Positions 47,201 through 55,822 of a stretch of DNA of 64,000 bases are shown here, in pieces; within the stretch, counting starts at the first letter, position 1, and each line of letters starts with the position of its first letter. Made by a program: the position numbers and the translations under genes. The notes under the pieces are model-generated. The model saw nothing but the letters and a program-made list of their open reading frames with translations, was not told the DNA's origin and made no database searches. This DNA comes from Streptomyces qinglanensis (GTDB lineage: Bacteria; Actinomycetota; Actinomycetes; Streptomycetales; Streptomycetaceae), in assembly GCF_900111245.1 (NCBI RefSeq), contig NZ_FOGO01000005.1, positions 310,001 through 374,000 of the forward strand, in the 5' to 3' direction.

Positions 47201-47692
47201 GCGATCGGGGCGGCCCGCGGCGAGGGCGCGCCCGACGTCGGAGCCGGCGCCGAGCAGCACCGTCACCGCGCCGCCGCGCAGCGCGGTCCGCGGGAGGAGC
47301 GGCGCGTCCTGCCCGGCGGCGTGCGCCTCGGTGATCATCCGGCACAGTTCGGCCCAGCCGCGGGCGCCGTCGCGGGCGAGGAAGACGGCGCGCCGGGCGG
47401 ACTCGTCGACGAAGCGCCCGCCTCGGACCGGGGTGCGGCGCCGCTCTCCGCCTCGCACGTCCGGCTGGTCCGGTGGCGGCCCGACCGCGAGGTCGACCCC
47501 GTACACCGGGCGCACCCCGGCGCGTGCGCACGCCTTCGTGAAGCGGACGGCACCCGCGACGCCGTCCCGGTCGGTGAGGGCGACAGCGGCCATTCCCCGC
47601 TCGGCGGCCCGCTCGGCGAGAGCCTCGGGGTGCGAGGCGCCGAAGCGCATGGAGAAGCCGGAGGCCACGTGCAGATGCGTGAACGCCGACAT
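44213..47692 (-). CDS. dnaE2: Error-prone DNA polymerase III alpha subunit DnaE2
   Basis: 1159 aa C-family polymerase. N-terminal PHP domain (FTHLHVASGFSMRFGASHPE), palm with the catalytic aspartates in LPDIDIDVESARRLEVY at about 417-421, then fingers with SGAGSFVNHLLGIAH and AHAVAFAVPTYQSAWLKAHR, C-terminal helix-hairpin-helix and OB-fold. This is the DnaE2 (ImuC) type used for damage-induced mutagenesis in actinobacteria. ATG 47692 with AGGAGG 11 bp upstream; a LexA box 63 bp upstream. Forms an operon with the degenerate Y-family gene, as in the imuA-imuB-dnaE2 mutasome; no imuA-like gene is seen in the neighbourhood. Confidence 0.93.
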   Translation of the reverse strand: MSAFTHLHVASGFSMRFGASHPEALAERAAERGMAAVALTDRDGVAGAVRFTKACARAGVRPVYGVDLAVGPPPDQPDVRGGERRRTPVRGGRFVDESARRAVFLARDGARGWAELCRMITEAHAAGQDAPLLPRTALRGGAVTVLLGAGSDVGRALAAGRPDRAAALLGWWREIYGDALRLAVSAAGPLREAARALGLAAQEGVAPVLTNAVRYADPAPSAEVNVADVLDAARRLVPVDPRAGLDSGERWLKGPAEMAAAAERIAEAAGYRRNTAHRLLALTEETAETCRVDPEEDLGLGRVHFPESRLAGTGGRTAVRVLRSRCAAAMVTRRYDRQPARWRRLEDELAVIEKLGYSSYFLTVARIVEDVRERGIRVAARGSGAGSFVNHLLGIAHADPVEHGLLMERFLSPRRAELPDIDIDVESARRLEVYRAVFERFGEERVAAVAMPETYRVRHAIRDVGAALALDPAETDRLAKAFPHIRARDARSALAELPELAELRQEAAEGAPAGHGERFWELVEALDGLPRGLAMHPCGLLLSDASLRARTPVVPTSGEGFAMAQFDKDDVEDLGLLKLDVLGVRLQSAMAYAVAEVERAAGERIDLDAVPEGDRATYELIRSSETLGCFQIESPGQRELIGRLQPETFHDLVVDISLFRPGPVGADMVHPFVEARHGRRRIRHPHPDLAEPLAETYGVAVFHEQVIRILSRFTGCDRGRADEVRRVLKDDEQRPAAKLWFERAAARRGFAAGTVAHAWEIVESFGSYGFCKAHAVAFAVPTYQSAWLKAHRPAAFYAGILEHDPGMYPKRLLLADARRRGVPVLPLEVNRSAASYRIELESESKVWGLRLALGEVQGISEADAARIEAGQPYDSLADFWRRARPSRPVAERLAQVGALDAFAPGGNRRDLLLHLAELHRTQRAAGAREGQLALGEGAASADRAPQQAEPVHLPDLDRGERLGAELDVLGMDTSRHLMTDHVAFLRELGARSARTLRSARHGETVLIAGAKAATQTPPLASGKRVIFTTLDDGTGLSDLAFFEDAHAACAHTVFHSWLLLVRGVVQRRGPRSLTVVGSAAWDLAELVELRRSGGLEAVTARLAEPPEGGPQPADGPGRTLQVAPGYAMHPWADLRPAGETAGSARALRRMWHSSPGSAG

Positions 47693-47754
47693 CGTCCGCA
47701 CCACCTCCTGCCTCAGCACCCCCTCTGTCCCGAGCAACCACAATAGACCAGCTA

Positions 47755-47770
47755 TCGAATCTGTATTCGA
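47755..47770. promoter_or_regulatory. SOS/LexA box upstream of dnaE2
   Basis: TCGAATCTGTATTCGA: TCGAAT and ATTCGA arms with 4-bp spacer. Close to the actinobacterial LexA consensus TCGAAC-N4-GTTCGA. Centred about 71 bp upstream of the dnaE2 ATG, overlapping the probable promoter. DNA damage should thus induce both dnaE2 and the ImuB-like gene. Confidence 0.85.
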
Positions 47771-47911
47771 ATAGCACACCACGCCACCGCCCCCTCCGCC
47801 GCACGGGGGCGGCCGGCCGGGCGGCGGACCCCGTGACAGGCGGCCGCGGCAGGCTCGGGACCGGCGGCCGGGACCGGCGCGGCCGGGACCGACGGCCGGG
47901 AGTCGGCCGGC

Positions 47912-48676
47912 TCACATATGGGTGCCGCCGTCGATGCGCAGTTCGGTGCCGGTGATGAAGGCGCCGTCCTCGGAGGCCAGCATCGCGATGGCACCCGCCA
48001 CGGTCTCCGGGCCCGCGAACCCCTCCCCGAGGGCCGGTACGAGCTTCGTGAACAGGTCCGGGTCGGCGTCCCGGGGCAGCCCCGGAGCCCGGGTCATACC
48101 GGAGTCGATGGAGCCGGGCGCCACACAGACGGCCCGCAGCCCCTGCTTGCCGTACTCGGCCGCGATGGCGTGCGTGAAGGACTGGATGCCGCCCTTGGAG
48201 GCGGCATAGGCGGCCATGTAGGGATGCGCGAAGCTCGCCGAGGTCGAGCTGAAGTTGACGACGACACCCTTTCCGGTCGCCAGCAGCGCGGGCAGCGCCT
48301 GCCGGGTCACCAGGAAGGTGCCGGTGAGGTTGACGCCGATGATCCGGTTCCAGAACTCCAGGGTCATCGCCCCGGTGTGCCGCGAATCGAGGATGCCCGC
48401 CGCGTTGACCAGCACGTCCAGGCCCCCGAGGTGCTCGACGGCGGCATCGACCCGCGCGCGCACGGAATCCTCGTCGGCGATGTCGAGGACCGTACGGCTC
48501 AGCCGCTCGTCCGTGCCCGCCTCGGCGGCCAGCGCGCGGGTCTTCTCCAGTCCGGCCTCGGCGATGTCGGCGGCGGCGACACTGCCGCCCTCCGCGAGTA
48601 TCCGCAGCGCGGTGGCCTGGCCGATACCGGAGCCGGCTCCGGTGACCAGGACTCTGCGGCCGGTGAAGCGGTTCAT
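47912..48676 (-). CDS. Short-chain dehydrogenase/reductase
   Basis: 254 aa. Cofactor motif VLVTGAGSGIGQATALRILA, then NAAG in DVLVNAAGILDS, active site with Ser (SSTSASFAHPYM) and Y-x3-K in AAYAASKGGI, PGSIDSGMTRA and the C-terminal GTELRIDGGTHM typical of fabG-like classical SDRs. Substrate unknown. Divergent from a TetR gene with a 130-bp spacer; a palindromic operator lies between them. ATG 48676 preceded by GGGGAG-type sequence. Confidence 0.9.
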   Translation of the reverse strand: MNRFTGRRVLVTGAGSGIGQATALRILAEGGSVAAADIAEAGLEKTRALAAEAGTDERLSRTVLDIADEDSVRARVDAAVEHLGGLDVLVNAAGILDSRHTGAMTLEFWNRIIGVNLTGTFLVTRQALPALLATGKGVVVNFSSTSASFAHPYMAAYAASKGGIQSFTHAIAAEYGKQGLRAVCVAPGSIDSGMTRAPGLPRDADPDLFTKLVPALGEGFAGPETVAGAIAMLASEDGAFITGTELRIDGGTHM

Positions 48677-48740
48677 GACCGACTCCCCTTCTGGTGTGGG
48701 ATGCCCGTTTCGGGCGCGTTCTCGAACACAGTACGCCTGA

Positions 48741-48757
48741 ATGGCATGACGTGCCAT
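48741..48757. promoter_or_regulatory. Operator between SDR and TetR genes
   Basis: ATGGCA-TGACG-TGCCAT: perfect 6-bp arms with a 5-bp spacer, in the middle of the 130-bp divergent promoter region. Likely site of the adjacent TetR repressor. Confidence 0.65.
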
Positions 48758-48806
48758 CTCGGCGCATCACGCAATCCAGCGCGTCCTCTGGCATACGCTT
48801 CGACCC

Positions 48807-49475
48807 ATGACCCCCCAGCCCGACAGGCCGACCCCGCACACCACCCGCCCCTCCCTCACCGAACGCCGCAAGGCCGAGACCGAACGGGAGATCGCGCGGC
48901 ACGCCGCCGGACTGTTCTCCGCACACGGCGCGGCGAGCGTCACGGCGGAGGGGATCGCCCGCGCGGCGGGCGTCTCGCTGCGCACCTTCTACCGCTACTT
49001 CCGCACCAAGGAGGAGGCGGTCGCCCCGCTGCTGACCGGCGGCGTACGCCAGTGGCTGGCCGACCTGGCCGCCGCGCCCGCCGGGCTGCCCGTCGCCCGG
49101 GCCCTGGAGCACGCCGTCCGGGCGGCACTCACCCCGGCCGGGCCGTACGCGGACCTCCAGACCGAGGCGCTGGAGAGCACCCGGGGGCTGCTGCGCGCCG
49201 TCCCCGGCGATCCGGCACTGCGTTCGGTGTGGCTGCGGGTGCACGCGGAGACGGAGGAGGCGCTGGTGCCCGTACTGGCCGGGCTCGCCCGCAAGGACAC
49301 CGACCCGCTGGAGCTGCGGCTGACGGCGAGCGCGGCCAATGCCGCCATGCGGATCGCGATGGAGACCTGGTCGGCCGGCGAAGCGGATTCCGACGATCCG
49401 GAACGGGGGCCCGCCGCGCTCGCCGTACGCTGTCTGCGGGGGCTGACCGCGGGACTGCACACGCCCCGCGCGTGA
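48807..49475 (+). CDS. TetR-family regulator
   Basis: 222 aa. HTH region at residues about 25-70 (AAGLFSAHGAASVTAEGIAR; AAGVSLRTFYRYFRTKEEAV). C-terminal domain Ala/Arg-rich, no recognisable ligand class. Divergent from the SDR gene, which is the expected target; the perfect ATGGCA-N5-TGCCAT site stands between them. Confidence 0.88.
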   Translation: MTPQPDRPTPHTTRPSLTERRKAETEREIARHAAGLFSAHGAASVTAEGIARAAGVSLRTFYRYFRTKEEAVAPLLTGGVRQWLADLAAAPAGLPVARALEHAVRAALTPAGPYADLQTEALESTRGLLRAVPGDPALRSVWLRVHAETEEALVPVLAGLARKDTDPLELRLTASAANAAMRIAMETWSAGEADSDDPERGPAALAVRCLRGLTAGLHTPRA

Positions 49476-49512
49476 CCCCCCGAGGCCGGGCGCCTCCGGC
49501 ACCGGTTCCCCC

Positions 49513-49576
49513 CGATGCCGGTGCGACCCGGTGCCGGCGCCACCCGGTGCCGGTGCGACCCGGTGCCGGTGCGACC
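49513..49576. repeat. 16-bp tandem repeat, four copies
   Basis: Four units of about CGGTGCCGGTGCGACC, at 49513-49528, 49529-49544, 49545-49560 and 49561-49576; the last two are identical and the first two differ at one to two positions. Between the TetR gene and asd. Confidence 0.9.
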
Positions 49577-49637
49577 GTGCCGGGCTGTGACCCAAATCAA
49601 AGTGCTGGCACCCCGTACCCGGCACCGTGCAGGGTAG

Positions 49638-50741
<1,104 letters not shown>

Positions 50742-50884
50742 CCACCGGGGCGTACGGAACGGACCGGCGAAGCGCCCGGACCGGGTCGGCCGCCCGGAGG
50801 GAAAGCCGGGTCGCACCCTCGCCCCCGGCGCACCGGCCCGCCTTCCGGCACCCGGAACGCGGCACGGCAGCCGCACAGCAGCAC

Positions 50885-50915
50885 GGAACCCCCCGGACCG
50901 CGTCCGGGGGGTTCC
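50885..50915. terminator. Strong hairpin terminator after asd
   Basis: Perfect 14-bp stem: GGAACCCCCCGGAC and GTCCGGGGGGTTCC around a CGC loop, 144 bp after the asd stop. Stable, with no U-tract. Confidence 0.8.
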
Positions 50916-51016
50916 GCTGTGGGGGGTTCCGAGCCCCTCCCCGAGGGGCTCACCAGGATCCCGTCCGAAGGCCGGGCCCGTCGCCCGGCCGACCGGGGCC
51001 GGCCGGTCCCGCGGGG

Positions 51017-52093
51017 TCAGCCGATCGTGGCACCGAGCGCGTCGAGCGCGGCGGGCACCGGCTGGAAGTAGGTCTCGCCGCCGGACGAGCAGTCACCGCT
51101 GCCACCGGAGGTGAGGCCCAGCGCCTTGTCGCCCGCGAAGAGCGAGCCGCCGCTGTCGCCCGGCTCGGCGCACACATCGGTCTGGATCAGCCCCTCGACG
51201 GTGCCCTCCGGGTAGGAGACGGAGGCGTCCAGCGCCTTGACCGTGCCGTCGTGCACCTGGGTGGTGCTGCCGCTGCGGGTGACCTTCTGGCCCACCTCGG
51301 CCTCTCCGGCGCCGGAGATGGCCTGGGTGCTGCCGTCGTACAGGTCCACCTCGCTCGGGTGGTCGGTGTCGCCGGTGTAGGTGGCGATGCCGTAGTCGTT
51401 GCCCGGGAACTTGCCCTCTCCGCTCTCCGCGATGGGCTGGCCGCCCTGCGAGTCGGACCAGGAGGAGATCGCGGTGGTGCAGTGGCCCGCGGTCAGGAAG
51501 CCGGGCTTGCCGTCCGCGGTGGTGACGTTGAAGCCGAGCGAGCAGCGCCCGCCGTCGCCCCAGATGGCGTCCCCACCAGCGATCTTGGTGGTGAACTTGC
51601 CTTCGGTGCGCTTCAACTCGACCTTGCCGCCCTCGGCCTTGAGCTGCTTCTTGAGCTCGGCGAGCTCGGCGCCCTTGACCGTGCTGTCGGCGGTGACGAC
51701 CACCTTGTTGGCCTTCACGTCGACGGCGCGGGCCGTGCCCGTCACATCGTCCTCGGTGAGCGTCTTCTTGGCGGAGGTGAGCTGGGAGAGCGTGTGCTGG
51801 ACGACCCGGGCCCTGGCTCCGGCCGCCTCGACCTTCTCCTTGGCCGCGTCGTCGGTCACGTTGACGACGAGTTGCTTGGCCTTGGCGTCGTAGTAGGCTC
51901 CCGCGTCACCCTTGATGTCCGAGGTGAGCTTGGAGGCCAGCTTCGAGGCCGAGCCGGACGAGAGGGTCTTGACCGAGGGGGCCTCGGGCGCGGCGTTGGC
52001 GGTGGTGACCGTGAGTGCGCCGGCCGCGAGGGCCGCGGCGCCCGCGCCGGCCAGCAGTATCCGCCTCTTGGGTACGCGTCGGTGGTCGGACAA
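51017..52093 (-). CDS. Streptogrisin D-like secreted serine protease
   Basis: 358 aa. Basic N-terminus and signal peptide (about residues 1-34), alpha-lytic-type propeptide (about 35-170) and mature chymotrypsin-fold domain beginning at [20 protein letters not shown] (from residue 171). Triad: His204 in FLTAGHCT, Asp233 in GNDYGIATY, Ser314 in [11 protein letters not shown]. Mature sequence close to S. griseus SGPD. The TTG at 52093 is taken as start because GGAGG stands 8 bp upstream; the first 33 codons of the longer frame are not signal-like. Extracellular peptidase, self-processed. Confidence 0.9.
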   Translation of the reverse strand: MSDHRRVPKRRILLAGAGAAALAAGALTVTTANAAPEAPSVKTLSSGSASKLASKLTSDIKGDAGAYYDAKAKQLVVNVTDDAAKEKVEAAGARARVVQHTLSQLTSAKKTLTEDDVTGTARAVDVKANKVVVTADSTVKGAELAELKKQLKAEGGKVELKRTEGKFTTKIAGGDAIWGDGGRCSLGFNVTTADGKPGFLTAGHCTTAISSWSDSQGGQPIAESGEGKFPGNDYGIATYTGDTDHPSEVDLYDGSTQAISGAGEAEVGQKVTRSGSTTQVHDGTVKALDASVSYPEGTVEGLIQTDVCAEPGDSGGSLFAGDKALGLTSGGSGDCSSGGETYFQPVPAALDALGATIG

Positions 52094-52694
52094 GGTGATA
52101 CCTCCAGTGGGGGGTTGGGGCCGCCCCGGAGCGGGGTGGTCCCGGAGGATGTACGGACACGGCCCTCTTGCCCAAGAGAAAGTCGCGTCCATGCCAACGT
52201 GTGCGCCGAGTATTGCGATCCCCCCGACCTCCGCACAAGGTCCAGATCACGTCAGCCGACCGGAAGTTCGGTCCGGCTGTCAAGATGCCGAACATCCCTT
52301 TCCATCCCTGACGTCCGGCGGAACGAACACGACGCGCGACACCGCGTGTTCATGAGGTAAGGCATGGACCTGTCCGGTATTCGTCGCCGCGGAGGCCGAA
52401 TTGCGGCAGCACAACGAAGCACTTCGCCGCGCCCCCGCCCGCGTGCGGCGACGTGGCGCCCGTCGCGCGCACCAACACACCCGCGCACGTGCGCACAAAG
52501 ACGCCCCGCCGGAGGAACGGCCCACCCGCGCACCCCCGCACCCCCGCACCCCCGCACCAGGACACTCCGCTCCCAGGACACTCCGCGGACACGGACCTGC
52601 CCGCACGCACGGAAGTGCCCGTACACACACCCAGGGAGCGTGTACGGGCACAGGACCGAGCGCTACTCGCCCGGCCGGCACGGGTGGCGGTACG
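52094..52694. other. Intergenic region between the two proteases, 601 bp
   Basis: Contains the leader/promoter of the SGPD-like gene. From about 52440 to 52650 the plus strand is strongly C/A-rich (ACACAC, CACCCCCGCACC repeats), with many short overlapping frames but no convincing gene. No palindrome stands out. Confidence 0.5.
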
Positions 52695-53609
52695 TCAGTA
52701 GACGTTCACGCCGTACGCGTTGAGCGCCTCGGTGACCGGCTGGAAGAAGGTCGTCCCACCACTGCTGCAGTTGCCGCTGCCGCCGGAGGTGAGGCCGAGT
52801 GCGGTGCTGCCCCGGTAGAGGGGACCGCCGCTGTCGCCCGGCTCCGCGCACACGGTGGTGCGGATGAGGCCGTAGACGATGTCGCCGCCGCCGTAGTTGA
52901 CCGTGGCGTTGAGCCCGGTCACCCGGCCGCTGTGGGTGCCGGTGGTGCTGCCGCGCCGGGTCACGGTCTGCCCCACGGACGGGGTGCCGGCGCTGGTGAT
53001 GTCCTGCCCGCCGACGGTACCGGGGTGCGAGATCGAGGTGTTGCTGTAACGCACGATCCCGTAGTCGTTACCGGGGAAGCTGGAGCCGGCAGTGGGCCCG
53101 ATGAGAGTGGAGTGGCTGGAGTTGGTGTACCAGTTGCCCCCGCCCTCGGTGCAGTGCCCGGCGGTCAGGAAGTAGTAGGTGCTGCCGCGGCGGACGTTGA
53201 AGCCCAGCGAACAGCGGTAGGAACCCGAGTAGACGGCGTCCCCGCCGGAGAGGTACTTCTTGAACGTACCCTTGACGTGCTCGATCTCCACCGCACCCGC
53301 GTTCTTCCCCGCGGAGTGCCGGATCCGGGCGATGTCGGCACGTGAGACGCGACTGTCGACCGCGACGACGACCTTGTCGCTCTTCTTGTCGACGTGCCAG
53401 GCCGTGCCGGCGACATCCGCCGCGCGCACGGCGTCGCTCGCCGAGCCGAGCTGGCTCGCGGTGAAGGTGTGGGGGGACGGAGCTTCCGCGGCGGCCGTGG
53501 CGGGCGCGATCAGCGCCCCGGCCGCCGCCATGCCCGACGCGACGGCGATCAGCCGGTTGCGTCTGCGTCCGGCCGTGCCGTCGTTGGCTTTTGTGCGTTT
53601 GGTCTTCAC
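52695..53609 (-). CDS. Streptogrisin B-like secreted serine protease
   Basis: 304 aa. Signal peptide 1-42, propeptide to about 119, mature domain from [20 protein letters not shown] (about residue 120). Triad His152 (FLTAGHCT), Asp182 ([10 protein letters not shown]), Ser260 ([11 protein letters not shown]). Mature sequence is very close to S. griseus streptogrisin B (SGPB), including [10 protein letters not shown] and [19 protein letters not shown] start at 53609 with GGGAGG 7 bp upstream. Shorter propeptide than the neighbouring SGPD-like enzyme. Paralogous neighbour on the same strand, so probably a local duplication. Confidence 0.92.
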   Translation of the reverse strand: MKTKRTKANDGTAGRRRNRLIAVASGMAAAGALIAPATAAAEAPSPHTFTASQLGSASDAVRAADVAGTAWHVDKKSDKVVVAVDSRVSRADIARIRHSAGKNAGAVEIEHVKGTFKKYLSGGDAVYSGSYRCSLGFNVRRGSTYYFLTAGHCTEGGGNWYTNSSHSTLIGPTAGSSFPGNDYGIVRYSNTSISHPGTVGGQDITSAGTPSVGQTVTRRGSTTGTHSGRVTGLNATVNYGGGDIVYGLIRTTVCAEPGDSGGPLYRGSTALGLTSGGSGNCSSGGTTFFQPVTEALNAYGVNVY

Positions 53610-54085
53610 TTTTCCTCCCGATCAGGGAAACCAAGCGTGCTCCTGACAAACGCTGCATGGAGTATTCGCGGTGGCATTCCGGCCCCGCAAGGGTGTCTTT
53701 CGGACTCCGTCGGTCCAGTTCGCGTCCCGTCCACACCGTTTGACACCAGGAGGTGCGGGGGAGAAGACGGTCCTGGCCTATCCCTGGCCAGCCCCTTGTC
53801 AATCTGGGCGCACGACCGGACCGTCGCTCACTCGGATGTCGTCGGGCGACCACCGGTCACGGCCGGAACGGGGCAATGCGGCACAATCCCGCGCCCTGTC
53901 ACCAGCCACTCGGAACAACAACCTTGATCGAGCGCCACCCGTTGTGCACCAGAACCGTCACGAATGCCGTGCTGGACGGGTAACCGCTTGGCGCATCATC
54001 AGCATCATGGACGACCATAGGGGTTGCGGACCCGCGGCGGAGCGCTAGCAACGGTGGGACACCGCGCAGAGGAGAGGAGGCGTCC
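53610..54085. other. Divergent region, 476 bp
   Basis: Between the SGPB-like gene and the SepF-like gene. The stretch is relatively AT-rich in places (AACAACCTTGATCGAGCGCC) but no clear operator or open gene is visible; promoters of both genes are expected here. Confidence 0.45.
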
Positions 54086-54544
54086 ATGGGATCGGTGCGC
54101 AAGGCGAGTGCCTGGCTGGGCCTCGTCGACGACAGCGAGATGCGGTACTACGACTATGCCGACGGGGCGGACGGCCCGGCCGAAGGGCCGGAGACCGGGA
54201 ACGCCGCACGCGAGCCGTGGGTCACCGACCCCAGAGTGCGCGTCACGGCCGAGACGGCACAGGACCAGGGCACCAAGATCGCAACGGTCAGCCCGGACTG
54301 CTTCCGGGACGCCCGCGGCATCGGCGAGCTCTTCCGGGACGGGGTCCCGGTGATCGTCAACCTCACCGCCATGGACCCCGCGGACGCCAAGCGCGTGGTC
54401 GACTTCGCGGCCGGGCTGACCTTCGGCCTGCGCGGCTCCATCGAACGGGTCGCCAACCGCGTCTTCCTGCTGACGCCGCCCGACTACAGCGTCGTCACCA
54501 ACGAGGACCGCCGCGACCAGGGCGGCTTCTTCAACCAGAGCTGA
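54086..54544 (+). CDS. sflA: SepF-like cell division protein
   Basis: 152 aa. N-terminal amphipathic helix ([19 protein letters not shown]) for membrane binding, acidic linker, then the SepF core ([40 protein letters not shown] with the dimer Gly in [20 protein letters not shown]). SepF anchors FtsZ to the membrane; streptomycetes have a main sepF in the division cluster and extra SepF-like genes. From memory, S. coelicolor SflA (SCO1749) lies in this neighbourhood with the same acyl-CoA dehydrogenase next to it, so this is probably sflA. Strong GAGGAGG before the ATG. A symmetrical terminator follows. Confidence 0.85.
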   Translation: MGSVRKASAWLGLVDDSEMRYYDYADGADGPAEGPETGNAAREPWVTDPRVRVTAETAQDQGTKIATVSPDCFRDARGIGELFRDGVPVIVNLTAMDPADAKRVVDFAAGLTFGLRGSIERVANRVFLLTPPDYSVVTNEDRRDQGGFFNQS

Positions 54545-54579
54545 GCTGCGGAGGGGCTGGGGAGCAGCCCCTCCGCAGC
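54545..54579. terminator. Bidirectional hairpin terminator
   Basis: Perfect 14-bp arms GCTGCGGAGGGGCT and AGCCCCTCCGCAGC around GGGGAGC, directly after the sflA stop and in front of the convergent dehydrogenase's stop. Ends both transcripts. Confidence 0.88.
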
Positions 54580-54593
54580 GTGGCGGACGCCGC

Positions 54594-55778
54594 TCAGCCC
54601 CGGAAGGCGTCGACACCGGTCAGCGCCTTGCCCAACACCAACTGGTGCATCTCCACCGTCCCCTCGTAGGTGAGCACGGACTCCAGGTTGGTGCTGTGCC
54701 GCATCACGGGATACTCCAGCGAGACACCGTTGGCACCCAGCACCGTCCGGGCGGTCCGGCAGATCTCGATGGCCTCCCGCGTGTTGTTCAGCTTGCCCAG
54801 GCTGATCTGCTCCGGCCGCAGCCGTCCCGCGTCCATCCGCCGCCCCAGGTGGTGCGCGAGCAGCATCCCCTTGTGCAACTCGACCGCCATGTCGGCCAGC
54901 TTGGCCTGGGTGAGCTGGAAGGCGGCCAGCGGCTTGCCGAACTGCTCCCGTTCGGTGGCGTAGGCCAGCGCCGTCTCGAAGCACGACCGCGCGGCACCCA
55001 TGGAGCCCCACACGATCCCGTACCGGGCGTGGCTCAGACAGCTCAACGGGCCGCGCAGCCCCCGCGCCTCGGGCAGCACCGCATCCGCCGGCAGCCGCAC
55101 CTCGTCGAGGACGAGTTCGCTGGTGACCGAGGCGCGCAGGGACCACTTGTGCTTGATCTCGGGTGCCGAGAAGCCCGGCGCGTCCGTCGGGACCACGAAT
55201 CCGCGGACCCCTTCCTCGGTGCGGGCCCAGACCACGGCGACTCCGGCCACCGAGCCGTTGGTGATCCACATCTTGCGGCCGGTGAGCACCCAGTCCGCAC
55301 CGTCGCGCCGGGCGTGCGTCCGCATTCCGCCGGGGTCGGAGCCGTGGTCGGGTTCGGTCAGCCCGAAGCAGCCGATCACCTCGCCCGCCGCCATCGGCGG
55401 CAGCCAGCGCTGCTTCTGCTCCTCGCTGCCGAACCGGTGGATGGCGTACATCGCCAGCGAGCCCTGGACCGAGACCAGGGAGCGGATGCCGGAGTCGGCG
55501 GCCTCCAGCTCCAGGCAGGCCAGACCGTACTGCACGGCACTCGCGCCCGCGCATCCGTAGCCGGTCAGGGGCATGCCCAAGGCGCCGAGCGAGCCGAGTT
55601 CCCGGGCGAGTTCGCGGATGCCGGGCAGCTCACCCCGCTCGTACCAGTCGGCGACCTGGGGCAGGACCCGGTCGGCGGCCCAGGAGCGCACGGTGTCGCG
55701 CACGGCGCGGTCCTCGTCGCCGAGCAGGTCGTCGATCCCCAGCGGATCGTGCGCGTCGAACGCGGGCAGCGGGCTCAT
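54594..55778 (-). CDS. Acyl-CoA dehydrogenase, glutaryl-CoA type
   Basis: 394 aa. FAD and substrate sites: [40 protein letters not shown], and the C-terminal catalytic base Glu at about 372 in [20 protein letters not shown]. That YEGT-x(1)-xMHxLxLG ending resembles glutaryl-CoA dehydrogenases, which oxidise and decarboxylate glutaryl-CoA, but the electrostatic residues that define glutaryl specificity cannot be checked by eye. GGAGG 5-6 bp before ATG 55778. Converges on the SepF-like gene. Confidence 0.9.
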   Translation of the reverse strand: MSPLPAFDAHDPLGIDDLLGDEDRAVRDTVRSWAADRVLPQVADWYERGELPGIRELARELGSLGALGMPLTGYGCAGASAVQYGLACLELEAADSGIRSLVSVQGSLAMYAIHRFGSEEQKQRWLPPMAAGEVIGCFGLTEPDHGSDPGGMRTHARRDGADWVLTGRKMWITNGSVAGVAVVWARTEEGVRGFVVPTDAPGFSAPEIKHKWSLRASVTSELVLDEVRLPADAVLPEARGLRGPLSCLSHARYGIVWGSMGAARSCFETALAYATEREQFGKPLAAFQLTQAKLADMAVELHKGMLLAHHLGRRMDAGRLRPEQISLGKLNNTREAIEICRTARTVLGANGVSLEYPVMRHSTNLESVLTYEGTVEMHQLVLGKALTGVDAFRG

Positions 55779-55822
55779 GGGCGGCCTCCGGGAAGGGAAC
55801 GATCACGGATACCGACCAGACG

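Noticed and set aside
44195..47746. 1183-codon plus-strand frame opposite dnaE2
   Set aside because: Antisense to a well-supported DnaE2; composition is Arg/Gln/His-rich and no family is recognisable.
52400..52690. Several open frames in the A/C-rich stretch between the two proteases
   Set aside because: Low-complexity Thr/Pro/Arg/His peptides, overlapping on both strands, with no ribosome-binding site.
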